Shown one piece after another: positions 44,140 to 53,396 of a stretch of 64,000 nt of DNA. The stretch is from contig CALQJX020000018.1 of NCBI GenBank assembly GCA_943331005.2, positions 24,349-88,348 of the forward strand, written 5' to 3'. This DNA is from Bordetella parapertussis (GTDB taxonomy: Bacteria > Bacteroidota > Bacteroidia > Chitinophagales > Chitinophagaceae). Made by a program: the position numbers and the translations under genes. A model generated the notes under the pieces. It was not told the origin of the DNA. It saw only the letters and a list, made by a program, of their open reading frames with translations, and did not search any database. Each line of letters starts with the position of its first letter. Within the stretch, counting starts at the first letter, position 1.

Positions 44140-46293
44140 TTATGGTTTCAGATAAAGGTCAAAATAGTCTGTTATCTTCTGCATCAGGTGCACTCTGTCT
44201 TTGCCACGTACATTGTGTTCATGACCCGGATATACAAAGTAATCGACCTGTACACCCTCATCAACACTCTTTTTGATGAAGTTGATGCTGTGCTGCCAAA
44301 CTACCACATCGTCATTGGTGCCATGTATCAGTAACAGTTTGCCCTGCAGATTTTTTACTTTGTCCAGCAGATTTGCTTTTTCATATCCTTTAGGGTTGTT
44401 GGCAGGTATGTCCATATAGCGTTCTGTATACATCACCTCATACATTTTCCAGTCCATTACCGGGCCGCCTGCAACCGCACATTTGAAAACATCAGGGTGT
44501 TTCAACATTAGCGATGTGGTCATGAATCCGCCATAGCTCCAGCCATGTACACCCATTCTTTTACTATCTACATAGGGGAGCGATTTCAGATAATCCACAC
44601 CTTTCAATTGGTCAGCAATTTCCACATCGCCCAGATGGCGGAAAGTAGCCTGTTCAAATTTCAATCCTCTGTTCCAGCTGCCACGACCATCCATTGTAAA
44701 TACTATGTAGCCTTTTTGTGCCATGTATTCATACCACAGATTGCCACTTTCCGGGAATGAGTTGTGGAGCAACTGCACATTCGGACCATTGTAGAGATAA
44801 ACAATGGTTGGGTACTTTTTGTTTTTGTCAAAGTTTACCGGCAGTATCAGCTTGCCATAAAGGGTAGTAACACCATCTGCTGCAGTTAAGGTCACATTCT
44901 TTATTTCAGGTCTGTTATATGCTGTAAGGGTGTTTTCTGCTTTTAGTATTTCGTAGGAGGCAGAGGCATCTATAGCATGCACAAAAACATTCTTTGGTAT
45001 ACCGGCTGCATTATAAACATCCAGTACATACCTGCCATCTCCGCTGCAAATAGCGGTGTGCATACCAGGGTCTTTGTCTATTCTTTTCAGTGAGCCGTTA
45101 TTCAGGTTCACAGAATAGATGTGTTTTTCCATCGGAGACTCTTTTGAAGTAGTAACGATCAGTTTGTCTTCATCAGCATTGATACCTGCAATTTCGTTTA
45201 CTACCCAATTTCCTTTCGTCAGCTGACGGATCAGTTTGCCATTGGTGTTGTAGAGATACAGATGATTATATCCGTCTCTTTCGCTCTGCCATATAAATTC
45301 ATTTTCTCTGCCTTCTATAAATGTAAGCGGATGGGAAGGATGTACGTATTTCTGATTGGTCTCTTCAAACAGGGTTTTGATCTTGGCTCCTGTATTTGCA
45401 TCATATAGGTTCAGCCACAAATGGTCCTGTTCGCGGTTCAGCAATGCTACATATATGTAACGCTCATCGGGGCTCCAGGTCACAGCTGTCAGGTAATGGT
45501 CTTTGTTGGTAGTGCCTGTTTGCAGCATTACCGTGCTGCCGGTAGCAATGTTATAGACACATAGTGTCACTTCGTGTGACTTGCCGCCGGCCATTGGGTA
45601 TTTAATGATGTTGGCTATTGCAGGTGTAGCATCCCATTTCACTACAGGATAGTCGTTCACCATGGTCTGGTCCATGCGGTAATAGGCCAGTTTATTGCCT
45701 TTGGGAGCAACGAATATACCCCTGTCTATACCAAACTCATCGCGATGCACTGGCTTGCCGCATATTATGTTCTTGTCCTGTTCGTTGGTTACAGCAATAT
45801 CGTCCTTACTGCCACTTTTCTGCAGGTGCAGGTTGTTGCCTACGGTGTATGCAATATTGTTGCTTTTAACGATGGTAACATTTTCTGCATTTTCGGGCAG
45901 ATTGGCTGCATTTTGCCAGTTCCATTTACCTTCAGTAAGTGTGCCTATGAGCACAGAACTACCCTTCATCACATAGGCCCGATCCTTGTCCAGCCATTTC
46001 ATAGATGCTATGTTGAGGCCACTAGATGGGCCCTCACTCATATTTACAGTATAGGAGGCTTTCCCTGCTTTGTCATAGTCAGTAACTTTCCATACATCAT
46101 TATTTCCCTCTTTGCCCAATTGCCACAAACAAGCAGTGCCAGGCTGCCACGATGCATTTTTAATGCTTTTCGGGGCAAGCGTGGTAGCCATGCCATTGGT
46201 AGCCTCTGTAATGGTGAAATTCTTCTTCTGTGCCGCTGCTTCAAATGCTATGAAAGAGGCAATGACTATAAAGCTGGTATGTATATAACGCAT
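44140..46293 (-). CDS. dipeptidyl peptidase IV-type S9 peptidase
   Basis: 717 residues with a signal peptide (1-21, 'FEAAAQ'). Residues 40-480 form the DPP-IV N-terminal beta-propeller. Residues 500-717 are the S9 peptidase domain with Ser586 in 'GWSYGG', Asp662 in 'HGTNDDVV' and His693 in 'GHEHNVRG'. The double-Glu motif expected in the propeller lies in 'EGRENEFIWQSERDG'. It releases X-Pro dipeptides from peptides in the periplasm or on the surface and is common in peptide-using Bacteroidota. Monocistronic. Confidence 0.92.
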   Translation of the reverse strand: MRYIHTSFIVIASFIAFEAAAQKKNFTITEATNGMATTLAPKSIKNASWQPGTACLWQLGKEGNNDVWKVTDYDKAGKASYTVNMSEGPSSGLNIASMKWLDKDRAYVMKGSSVLIGTLTEGKWNWQNAANLPENAENVTIVKSNNIAYTVGNNLHLQKSGSKDDIAVTNEQDKNIICGKPVHRDEFGIDRGIFVAPKGNKLAYYRMDQTMVNDYPVVKWDATPAIANIIKYPMAGGKSHEVTLCVYNIATGSTVMLQTGTTNKDHYLTAVTWSPDERYIYVALLNREQDHLWLNLYDANTGAKIKTLFEETNQKYVHPSHPLTFIEGRENEFIWQSERDGYNHLYLYNTNGKLIRQLTKGNWVVNEIAGINADEDKLIVTTSKESPMEKHIYSVNLNNGSLKRIDKDPGMHTAICSGDGRYVLDVYNAAGIPKNVFVHAIDASASYEILKAENTLTAYNRPEIKNVTLTAADGVTTLYGKLILPVNFDKNKKYPTIVYLYNGPNVQLLHNSFPESGNLWYEYMAQKGYIVFTMDGRGSWNRGLKFEQATFRHLGDVEIADQLKGVDYLKSLPYVDSKRMGVHGWSYGGFMTTSLMLKHPDVFKCAVAGGPVMDWKMYEVMYTERYMDIPANNPKGYEKANLLDKVKNLQGKLLLIHGTNDDVVVWQHSINFIKKSVDEGVQVDYFVYPGHEHNVRGKDRVHLMQKITDYFDLYLKP

Positions 46294-46354
46294 GATGTCT
46301 GTTTGATAACAACAAACATAAGATAAATGAAAGACAACAGGAAACAGATCAGTA

Positions 46355-47014
46355 TCAGGCCATACCTTCTACCAATTTGTGTTTCATAGCAAAAAGTACC
46401 AGACCTGCTTTTGATTTGATGCCGAATTTCTCGAAAATAGATTCTCTGTATCCATCCACTGTTCTGTGCTGCACCGCCATAAGATCTGCTATTTGTTTGT
46501 AGGTATATTCGTTCTCGTCGCAGGCAAGCTTTATAAATTCCTTTTCACGTTCAGAGAGCTTTTCCAGCACTTTATGCTGTTCTGATGTGGTCTTTCCCCA
46601 TTCTTTGGCAGTAAGCGCAAATGCCATGTGCTCATTATGATAATAGCCTCGCTGAAAGATCTCACTCAGTGCTTCCTTCATCATTGCGGCAGTGCAGTTT
46701 TTCTGCATGTATCCTTTTACGCCCTGTCTGAACAAACGCACCAATCTGTTCTCATCATTATTCAGGGTAAGAATGAGTATAGGTAGTTTAATTCCTTTAG
46801 TATTCAATACTTCTACCACTTCATCACCATTCATTTCGGGCATGGAAATATCCATTATTATCAGGTCGGGTTCAGTTTCCAGCGGAAAAGCATCTATAAA
46901 TTCTTTTCCGTTGTCATATTGCATCAATACCTGATATGGTCCTAATTTTTCTATCAGTTCCTTGAGTCCGTTTCTTATAATGACATGATCGTCTACGAGT
47001 ATAATGTTCTTCAT
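46355..47014 (-). CDS. NarL/LuxR-type response regulator
   Basis: 219 residues from the ATG at 47014; an in-frame Met at 47092 lies inside the kinase gene and would add 26 unrelated residues. The receiver domain shows the acidic pocket Asp8/Asp9, phosphoacceptor Asp55 ('IIMDISMP'), Thr83 and Lys100. The C-terminal LuxR helix-turn-helix is at about 155-215 ('LSEREKEFIKLACDENEYTY', 'QHRTVDGYRESIFEKF'). It should bind DNA when phosphorylated by the histidine kinase encoded 37 nt upstream. Confidence 0.92.
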   Translation of the reverse strand: MKNIILVDDHVIIRNGLKELIEKLGPYQVLMQYDNGKEFIDAFPLETEPDLIIMDISMPEMNGDEVVEVLNTKGIKLPILILTLNNDENRLVRLFRQGVKGYMQKNCTAAMMKEALSEIFQRGYYHNEHMAFALTAKEWGKTTSEQHKVLEKLSEREKEFIKLACDENEYTYKQIADLMAVQHRTVDGYRESIFEKFGIKSKAGLVLFAMKHKLVEGMA

Positions 47015-47051
47015 GATTGGTATATAGATCTTAAAAATAGTCCATTTTAGG

Positions 47052-47831
47052 TTAAATAGTATTGGTCTGCCGCAGCACATATCTGCAGCCATTTCCGGCC
47101 GATGACGCTATTTTGCAGTCCATACCGGCCATTTTAGCTCGTTTTATGATGTTCTTCAATCCCGATGCTCTTGGAGAATTAAGGGTCTTCTCCAGATCAA
47201 ATCCCTTTCCATCGTCATACACTTCCATCATGAAACCGTTTTCTGAAGCTAAGTTGATATAGATATTCTTTGCTCTAGAATGTTTGATGGAGTTATTCAT
47301 CATCTCCTGAAACATACGGAAAACGAGTAATTCCACATCTTTGCCAAACTGTAGTTGTTCCAGTTCTCCTTTCAGGTGAATGGTTTGTCGTTTCAGATCA
47401 TTGATCCTTTTTACCTCCAGTTGCACTATATCATACAGGCCTGTGTTTTTTACGTATTCGGTATTCAGTGATCTGCTCAGTAGTTTTATCTGTTCCGATG
47501 CTTCATCGAGGTAGCCTTCTATAGGCTCGTAACTATCCACATTATCCGGATTGTCCATTTTCTTATTCTCAATGGTGATCCTCATGCAGGTAAGCAAGTG
47601 GCCTATATTGTCGTGTAGCTCCTGAGCAAATTGCTCCATCATGTGCTCACTTACCTCATTTTCGGTTTGGCGCATTTCTTTCTCAAAGCTCAGCTCCATT
47701 TGGGTGATCTTTATTTCCTGCTGCATGCGGTGCTTGCCGGCAATGTAGATAGAAATAAAAATGCCTGCTACCAGCAGCAATAATAGCAGAGTAGTGAACA
47801 ATACCCCCAGCAATATCTGTTTGTCACCCAT
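47052..47831 (-). CDS. single-TM sensor histidine kinase (HisKA_3 type)
   Basis: 259 residues. One membrane helix at about 8-30 is followed by a coiled stretch and the dimerization domain with His73 ('QELHDNIGHLL'). The ATPase domain has the N box 'FQEMMNNSIKHS' near 175 and the glycine box 'DDGKGF' near 209. There is no extracytoplasmic sensing domain. Its start overlaps by 8 bp the end of a six-pass membrane protein gene, which may supply the sensing part. The LuxR-type regulator follows 37 nt later. Confidence 0.9.
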   Translation of the reverse strand: MGDKQILLGVLFTTLLLLLLVAGIFISIYIAGKHRMQQEIKITQMELSFEKEMRQTENEVSEHMMEQFAQELHDNIGHLLTCMRITIENKKMDNPDNVDSYEPIEGYLDEASEQIKLLSRSLNTEYVKNTGLYDIVQLEVKRINDLKRQTIHLKGELEQLQFGKDVELLVFRMFQEMMNNSIKHSRAKNIYINLASENGFMMEVYDDGKGFDLEKTLNSPRASGLKNIIKRAKMAGMDCKIASSAGNGCRYVLRQTNTI

Positions 47832-48462
47832 TTGCCGATTTTTTTGGTGAACTATTTCTTTTGAAAATATAAAAAGCTACTCCTGTCAGTATATACTTCA
47901 TAGAGTCAAGAATAGTATTGATATCTATTATGTAGTTTGGTATACTATCATTCATGAGGTAGGGTAGCGCACAGAAGAAAGCAAAGGTGCCGCAATGATA
48001 TATGATAAGCGCAAAACAGATAGTTCTTGTGGGGATGATCAAATGTTTTTCAGCAAATAGTTCGCTTTGATACAATGCAAATAGATAGTTAGTAGTAATA
48101 ACAAGGGAAGAAACAGCTAATGAAAAATTGGCAAAATGATCAAATCCTGCCTGAAAAATAGAATATAGCCAACTGATTAAAAATGTAATTATGCTTATTG
48201 GATATAGTTTGTTTCTTATGTGCGGTTTTAGTAATGAATAAGTTGCAAATGAAAGCAAAAGGGTATCAACTAACAGAAAGGTGTTGTGAATTTCTTCACT
48301 TCTATCAAAAAAAAACAAACTGGAAATATCTGTAAATATTGATAGTACTGCATCAATGATAAGTAAACTCAGAGAGATAGGTAGAAATGAACGAAATTTC
48401 AGTCCTGCAATTAAACAAAAAGCAGCACACAGACCAGGTATAATGAAATAATAATAATGCAT
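47824..48462 (-). CDS. six- or seven-pass membrane protein, putative sensor partner of the kinase
   Basis: 212 residues with hydrophobic helices at about 3-20, 26-45, 62-78, 85-108, 112-132, 147-170 and 180-200, no signal peptide and no recognised domain. The topology resembles seven-helix sensing modules (7TM-type) normally fused to kinases. Here the next gene, overlapping by 8 bp, encodes a kinase with only one helix and no sensor. It is the first gene of the operon. Function as a sensor is inference from context. Confidence 0.6.
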   Translation of the reverse strand: MHYYYFIIPGLCAAFCLIAGLKFRSFLPISLSLLIIDAVLSIFTDISSLFFFDRSEEIHNTFLLVDTLLLSFATYSLLKPHIRNKLYPISIITFLISWLYSIFQAGFDHFANFSLAVSSLVITTNYLFALYQSELFAEKHLIIPTRTICFALIIYHCGTFAFFCALPYLMNDSIPNYIIDINTILDSMKYILTGVAFYIFKRNSSPKKSANG

Positions 48463-48481
48463 TTCTGATTCATTTATAACA

Positions 48482-48515
48482 AGAAGTGCTTTGTATTTCC
48501 ATACAAAGCACTTCT
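48482..48515 (-). terminator. terminator of the 48535-49347 gene
   Basis: 15-bp perfect stem AGAAGTGCTTTGTAT / ATACAAAGCACTTCT with a 4-nt loop, 20 nt past the stop codon on the minus strand and in front of the sensor operon. Confidence 0.85.
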
Positions 48516-48534
48516 AAATGAAATTCAATAAAAA

Positions 48535-49347
48535 TTATAGAACTACGTTTAAAGGTCTAGGTAAATCAGCATTCCATAAAAACAGACCACACCTTTTTGG
48601 GCAAAGTGTATTGTAGTTGGCTGCTTTATTTCCAAAGTTTCCTAATACTACATCATTTCCGTCCAGGCAATCTGTGCTGTTGTACTGCATGAACAGTGTG
48701 ATGCAGTGCGGATACTCTACATAAGTATTTTTTGAGGGCAGCAGTGCCTTGTATGACGATGAAGTGAGACAAAGACTGAATAAAGAATTGTCGGGCCTTT
48801 CTGCAGATTGGTTGTCGCTATACACTTTCTGTATAACATACCATGAATAGGTAGCGCACTGCACGTTGCGGCCAAGTACCACTCTGTTCACTCCGTAATA
48901 TACATTGTTGAAATAGTCAATTCCATATCTCGATTCTGTTGAACCGCCAAGTCCATTACTGCCATCTTCAGAAATAGTGCCATTGTCATTGATCGTAAAA
49001 TACAGATCTCTGCAAATCAGCAAATAACTTTCATGCCTGCGCATAAAGTCGGCATCGGGTAGTGGTTTGCCATATATTTCGCAGAGCTGCACAGTGAGGA
49101 ACCATCTGTTCGTAGTCTCATTATAACGGTGAATGAATTTCAATGCCAACCGGTCTAAAGCAACCGGGTTTAGGTTGTTTAGTTGCAATACCTTGTTCTG
49201 GAAGATTTCCCAATTTACAGTCAGATCGGTCAAAAAGTCCGGACTTGCAATAGTGTCGCGGTAACTGTAAGAGAAATTGAATTTTCCTTCATCGTTCATG
49301 TTTTTGTTCAGAACCAATGGCCTGATGTCATCTCCGTGGTTGAGCAT
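48535..49347 (-). CDS. conserved-looking protein of unknown function
   Basis: 270 residues; no signal peptide or membrane helix, and no family I recognise. It is rich in Asn, Asp and aromatic residues with several Cys in the C-terminal half ('HCITLFMQYNSTDCLDGNDV', 'TLCPKRCGLFLW'). An in-frame Met at residue 17 is an alternative start. Coding character is good and it has its own terminator. It lies just upstream of, and in the same direction as, the sensor/kinase/regulator operon and is divergent from a small transporter-like gene, sharing a 257-bp region with a CCCGTAT repeat. Confidence 0.6.
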   Translation of the reverse strand: MLNHGDDIRPLVLNKNMNDEGKFNFSYSYRDTIASPDFLTDLTVNWEIFQNKVLQLNNLNPVALDRLALKFIHRYNETTNRWFLTVQLCEIYGKPLPDADFMRRHESYLLICRDLYFTINDNGTISEDGSNGLGGSTESRYGIDYFNNVYYGVNRVVLGRNVQCATYSWYVIQKVYSDNQSAERPDNSLFSLCLTSSSYKALLPSKNTYVEYPHCITLFMQYNSTDCLDGNDVVLGNFGNKAANYNTLCPKRCGLFLWNADLPRPLNVVL

Positions 49348-49487
49348 AGTAATTTTGTTTTATTTGTTATAGATATAAATTATAAACCAATTCCTTTTAT
49401 TTGTTAATAGTTTCAAGCTATTGCAAATTACTATGCAAAGTTGATATTATTATCTTCGGAATCAAATCTGTTGTAAAGGTGTTTTTA

Positions 49488-49518
49488 CCCGTATTTCAAT
49501 ACGGGATTTTTCCCGTAT
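49488..49518. repeat. triple CCCGTAT/ATACGGG heptamer
   Basis: CCCGTAT at 49488-49494, its exact reverse complement ATACGGG at 49499-49505, and CCCGTAT again at 49512-49518. The middle copy can pair with either neighbour, so two alternative hairpins are possible. It lies between divergent genes, upstream of the SemiSWEET-like gene. Confidence 0.75.
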
Positions 49519-49604
49519 AGTTTGTACATATTTTCCCATTGTACACTAGTAGTAACTGTTGCATTTTTGCATTGTAATTACTGGATTACACAAACCCGAA
49601 CCCG

Positions 49605-49877
49605 ATGATAATATCCCAGATCATTTGTGTTGCAGGTTGCCTGTTATCGGCCATTCATGCCGTTTTCAGTTTGCCTGTAATAGTAAAAGTGGCCAACATG
49701 CAGCTGCCATCTGCTTCGGCAAGAAACCTGCAAATGTGGACCGGTTTACTGATGAATGGTTGTTGGGTAGCGTATGGAGTGTTTGCTGATAATTATTTGC
49801 TTGCTTTTGCTTTTTTGCTGGGTTTATTAAAATATGCTGTAGTGCTGATCCAATTGGCGCTGAATATTGTAAAGTAG
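49605..49877 (+). CDS. small three-helix membrane protein, SemiSWEET-like
   Basis: 90 residues with three hydrophobic helices (about 2-28, 42-62, 66-88). The first ends in 'SLPVIVKVANMQLPS', similar to the proline-containing helix of SemiSWEET/PQ-loop transporters, and the second holds 'GLLMNGCWVAYGVFADNY', like the W-x-x-YG-x-x motif of that family. SemiSWEETs dimerise to carry small sugars. The match is by motif only. It is monocistronic and its promoter region contains the CCCGTAT repeat. Confidence 0.5.
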   Translation: MIISQIICVAGCLLSAIHAVFSLPVIVKVANMQLPSASARNLQMWTGLLMNGCWVAYGVFADNYLLAFAFLLGLLKYAVVLIQLALNIVK

Positions 49878-50054
49878 AACAAAGATCTTTTCTATCACTG
49901 TGAAAACTATTTATTAGATGTTGTTGCTTATTTTATTTATATGCTGCAGATACTTCAGATGCGAAGGACATATGGGAATGACCGTCCGAAACTAAAACCA
50001 GAGTAGTTTCGAATCCTATATGTTCTTCGTATTTGTTGTGTTTTCTCTATTTCA

Positions 50055-50088
50055 TTGCTCAGTCAAATCTGTTTTATGCCTATCTTTG
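50055..50088 (+). promoter_or_regulatory. promoter of the secreted thioredoxin-like gene
   Basis: TTG at 50055-50057 and an exact -7 box TATCTTTG at 50081-50088, spaced by 23 bp, 36 nt before the ATG at 50124. Confidence 0.55.
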
Positions 50089-50123
50089 AATGACTTATCT
50101 ATATTGATTTAAGTTTTCATGGC

Positions 50124-50906
50124 ATGAAAAAGACTGTTTTACAAATTCTATCTTCCTTTTTGCTTTTGTTGGGTTCTGCTGCCTATGCCCAAACCACTGC
50201 TACAGATTTCAATATCAACGATTGTTCAGGGGTTTCACACCATCTCTTTTCAGAACTGGATGGAGGTAAGATCATAGTTGCAGTTTTTGTAATGCCATGC
50301 TCAGGATGTATTATTCCTGCCAACGATGTGCAAACGGTTGTGCAATCTTACACTGCCTCTTATCCGGGCAGGGTAGAAATGTACCTCATTGATGACGACG
50401 GGCTCACTTCCTGCACAGAAATGAATACATGGCGAAATGCCAATGGTTTGTATATTATGCCTACCTTTTCAGACACTTCTGTTGTTCAGACTCAGTATGG
50501 CACGCCCGGTATGCCTAAAATAGTTGTGTTGGGTGGAACCAGCCACCATATCTATGGCAATCAGAATAATACGGTGGACATGGAATTACTGAAAAGCCAG
50601 ATCAACGAGGCCTTGGGCATTCCTTCAGGTATTTCAGCTACAAAATCTACTGTTCTTAAACTTAACATATTCCCCAATCCGGCTACAACAGGTACAGCTA
50701 CCTTAACACTATCTGCCAAAGAAAGGGCTGAATTTGATATTCGTCTCTTCGACAAAGCAGGCAAATTGGTGAAAAGCATGTCGGCTAATGCCTCTGCAGG
50801 CGACAACAAATACACATTGGATCTTTCAGGTCTTTCTTCAGGTATTTATACAGTAAAAGTAACAGACGGAATTACTTCTGAAGAGACAAAGATCAATGTA
50901 AAATAA
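50124..50906 (+). CDS. secreted thioredoxin-like protein with CSGC motif and T9SS tail
   Basis: 260 residues with a signal peptide (1-22, 'AAYAQ'). Residues 25-170 look like a thioredoxin/TlpA fold: 'IIVAVFVMPCSGC' gives Cys59 and Cys62, and 'YGTPGMPKIVVLG' supplies the cis-Pro position. Residues 185-260 ('IFPNPATTGTA', 'SSGIYTVKVT') are a T9SS sorting domain. A thioredoxin-fold protein exported to the surface is unusual; it may reduce or form disulfides in other exported proteins. The gene is monocistronic, upstream of fusA. Confidence 0.78.
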   Translation: MKKTVLQILSSFLLLLGSAAYAQTTATDFNINDCSGVSHHLFSELDGGKIIVAVFVMPCSGCIIPANDVQTVVQSYTASYPGRVEMYLIDDDGLTSCTEMNTWRNANGLYIMPTFSDTSVVQTQYGTPGMPKIVVLGGTSHHIYGNQNNTVDMELLKSQINEALGIPSGISATKSTVLKLNIFPNPATTGTATLTLSAKERAEFDIRLFDKAGKLVKSMSANASAGDNKYTLDLSGLSSGIYTVKVTDGITSEETKINVK

Positions 50907-51040
50907 TGGCTTGAATATAATTGAACCTGATGTAATCAAACTCTTCACTTTCATTTTCTTCAGGCTGCAAAGCTGTTTTATGGGCTTTAATTGTTACTGA
51001 TGTATTAAATAGCCATCTTTTTTGGTTTCTACTATCCATA

Positions 51041-51074
51041 TTTGGTTATTTTCCCATTAAATCACTTACCTTTG
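51041..51074 (+). promoter_or_regulatory. promoter of fusA
   Basis: TTTG at 51041-51044 and TACCTTTG at 51067-51074 (exact TAnnTTTG) with a 22-bp spacer, leaving a leader of about 35-40 nt before the ATG at 51118. Confidence 0.7.
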
Positions 51075-51117
51075 CACCTCAAATTTTAGAATCCAAACAA
51101 TTATAATAAATTAAACA

Positions 51118-53259
51118 ATGGCAGATCTCCGCTTACAGCGCAACTTCGGTATCGCAGCTCACATTGATGCCGGTAAAACCACAACTACCGAGCGTATTCT
51201 TTACTACACTGGTGTAAACCACAAAATAGGTGAGGTGCATGAAGGCGCTGCAACCATGGACTGGATGGCACAGGAACAGGAGCGTGGTATCACTATTACT
51301 TCAGCAGCGACTACCTGCTTCTGGAACTTCCCTACTATTCAGGGTAAAGCACTTCCGGAATCAAAAAAATACAAATTCAACATCATCGATACTCCTGGTC
51401 ACGTTGACTTCACTATCGAGGTGGAACGTTCTATGCGTGTACTGGATGGTCTTATGGCTTTGTTCAGTGCCGTAGATGGTGTGGAACCACAGTCTGAAAC
51501 TGTATGGCGCCAGGCAAACCGTTACCGTGTACCACGTATCGGTTTCGTCAACAAAATGGACCGTATCGGTGCAGACTTCCTGATGGTTGTTCAGCAGATC
51601 AAAGACATGCTGGGTGCAAAATCTGTGCCACTGCAGCTGCCAATCGGTGCAGAAGATCACTTCAAGGGTGTAGTTGACCTTATTCAGATGAAAGGTATCA
51701 TCTGGGAAGACGCTACGCAGGGCATGACTTACAAAGAAGTGCCGATCCCAGAAGATATGAAAGAAGAAGTGGACCATTGGCGCCAGTATCTCGTAGAAGC
51801 AGTAGCTGAATACGATGATAAACTGATGGAGAAATTCTTCGAGGATCCAAACAGCATCTCTGAAGCTGAGATCCATGAAGCAGTTCGTAAAGCAACGATC
51901 GATCTGAGCATTATCCCAATGCTTTGCGGTTCAGCTTATAAAAACAAAGGTGTACAGACTGCACTCGACGCTATCATCCGCTACCTGCCTAGTCCTATGG
52001 ACGTTGAAGCAGTAAAAGGTATCAATCCTGATACCGGCGAAGAAGTAGAGCGTAAACCAGATGCTAAAGAACCATTTGCTGCACTTGCGTTCAAGATCAT
52101 GACCGATCCGTTCGTAGGTCGTCTTGCGTTCTTCCGTTGCTATTCAGGTCATCTGGACGCTGGTTCTTATGTACTGAACATGCGTTCAGGCAAAAACGAG
52201 CGTATCAGCCGTATCATGCAGATGCACGCAAACAAACAGAACCCTATCGATTTCATCGAAGCTGGTGATATCGGTGCGGCTGTTGGTTTCAAAGAGATCA
52301 AAACAGGTGATACCCTTTGTGATGAAAAACACCCGATCGTTCTGGAAAACATGTTCATACCAGAACCGGTTATCTCTATAGCTGTTGAGCCTAAAACTCA
52401 GGCAGACGTTGATAAAATGGGTATGGCTATCGCTAAACTGGTGGAAGAAGATCCTACGCTCCGTGTAAAAACTGACGAAGATACCGGCCAGACCATCCTT
52501 AGCGGTATGGGTGAGCTTCACCTCGAGATCATCGTAGACCGTATGCGTCGCGAGTTCAAGGTAGAGATCAACCAGGGTGCTCCTCAGGTTGCTTACAAAG
52601 AAGCTTTCACTATGAAAATTGAACACCGTGAGGTTTATAAGAAACAAACAGGTGGTCGCGGTAAATTCGCTGACATCCAGTTCGAGATCGGCCCTGCTGA
52701 TCCTGAGTTCCTGGCTGAAGGCAAGGGTACTTACCAGTTCATCAACGATATCTTCGGTGGTTCTATCCCTCGCGAATTCATCGCTCCTATACAGAAAGGT
52801 TTCGAAGCTTCAATGACTACCGGTCCGCTCGCAGGTTTCCCTGTGGAGAACCTCAGGATCCGTATCTATGACGGTTCTTTCCACCAGGTGGATAGTGATG
52901 GTATGTCTTTCGAACTTTGTGCTAAATCTGGCTTCCGTGAGGCAGGCAGAAAAGCAAAACCAGTACTGCTTGAACCGATCATGAAAGTAGAAGTTATAAC
53001 ACCTGACCAGTACATGGGTGATGTAACAGGTGACCTTAACCGTCGTCGTGCAATGCTCGAAGGTATGGACAGCCGTAACAACCTCCAGGTTATCAAGGCT
53101 AAAGTGCCACTGAGCGAAATGTTCGGTTATGTTACTCAGCTTCGTTCACTTTCTTCTGGTCGTGCAACTTCAGTAATGGAGTTCAGCCACTACGCACCTG
53201 CTCCTCGCAACGTAGAAGAAGAAGTTGTAGCAAAAACTAAAGGAAGGTCAAACAACTAA
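51118..53259 (+). CDS. fusA: elongation factor G
   Basis: 713 residues, full length. GTPase motifs are '[20 protein letters not shown]' near 14-33 (G1), '[11 protein letters not shown]' (G2), 'DTPGHVDF' (G3) and 'NKMDRIGAD' (G4). Domains II to V follow, with '[20 protein letters not shown]' in domain III. It drives translocation on the ribosome. Codon use differs from neighbours, favouring ATC, AAC, CGT and GGT, as expected of a highly expressed gene. No rpsL/rpsG/tuf neighbours are present, so fusA is outside the str operon here. Confidence 0.98.
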   Translation: MADLRLQRNFGIAAHIDAGKTTTTERILYYTGVNHKIGEVHEGAATMDWMAQEQERGITITSAATTCFWNFPTIQGKALPESKKYKFNIIDTPGHVDFTIEVERSMRVLDGLMALFSAVDGVEPQSETVWRQANRYRVPRIGFVNKMDRIGADFLMVVQQIKDMLGAKSVPLQLPIGAEDHFKGVVDLIQMKGIIWEDATQGMTYKEVPIPEDMKEEVDHWRQYLVEAVAEYDDKLMEKFFEDPNSISEAEIHEAVRKATIDLSIIPMLCGSAYKNKGVQTALDAIIRYLPSPMDVEAVKGINPDTGEEVERKPDAKEPFAALAFKIMTDPFVGRLAFFRCYSGHLDAGSYVLNMRSGKNERISRIMQMHANKQNPIDFIEAGDIGAAVGFKEIKTGDTLCDEKHPIVLENMFIPEPVISIAVEPKTQADVDKMGMAIAKLVEEDPTLRVKTDEDTGQTILSGMGELHLEIIVDRMRREFKVEINQGAPQVAYKEAFTMKIEHREVYKKQTGGRGKFADIQFEIGPADPEFLAEGKGTYQFINDIFGGSIPREFIAPIQKGFEASMTTGPLAGFPVENLRIRIYDGSFHQVDSDGMSFELCAKSGFREAGRKAKPVLLEPIMKVEVITPDQYMGDVTGDLNRRRAMLEGMDSRNNLQVIKAKVPLSEMFGYVTQLRSLSSGRATSVMEFSHYAPAPRNVEEEVVAKTKGRSNN

Positions 53260-53286
53260 TTATTGTAGATCCAATCTTATACAGAG

Positions 53287-53317
53287 AAGCGCTCCGGTTG
53301 TCCGGAGCGCTTTTTTT
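53287..53317 (+). terminator. intrinsic terminator of fusA
   Basis: 11-bp perfect GC-rich stem AAGCGCTCCGG / CCGGAGCGCTT, 4-nt loop and a T7 run, 27 nt past the stop. Confidence 0.95.
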
Positions 53318-53384
53318 ATGAACTAATATATAGGCTACTTATCCACAAATACGCTACAGGCTACTTTCTGTAGAGTTTCTGGTT

Positions 53385-53392
53385 TAACTTTG
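53385..53392 (+). promoter_or_regulatory. -7 box (TAACTTTG) ending 4 nt before the pcm start
   Basis: Exact TAnnTTTG match. Because transcription normally starts several bases after this element, the pcm message would begin at or within a base or two of the ATG at 53397, predicting a leaderless or nearly leaderless mRNA. Confidence 0.45.
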
Positions 53393-53396
53393 CAGT

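Noticed and set aside
49987..50011. Inverted repeat CGAAACTA / TAGTTTCG
   Set aside because: 8-bp stem with a 9-nt loop but no T tract and no gene end in range; function cannot be supported.
49930..50042. 36-codon minus-strand frame reading 'GFETTLVLVSDGHSHMSFASE'
   Set aside because: Protein-like but short, without a start or recognisable family, and it overlaps the promoter region of the thioredoxin-like gene; could be a remnant but support is too thin.
53339..53347. Exact DnaA box TTATCCACA upstream of pcm
   Set aside because: A single copy without further boxes or an AT-rich unwinding region; not enough for an origin claim.
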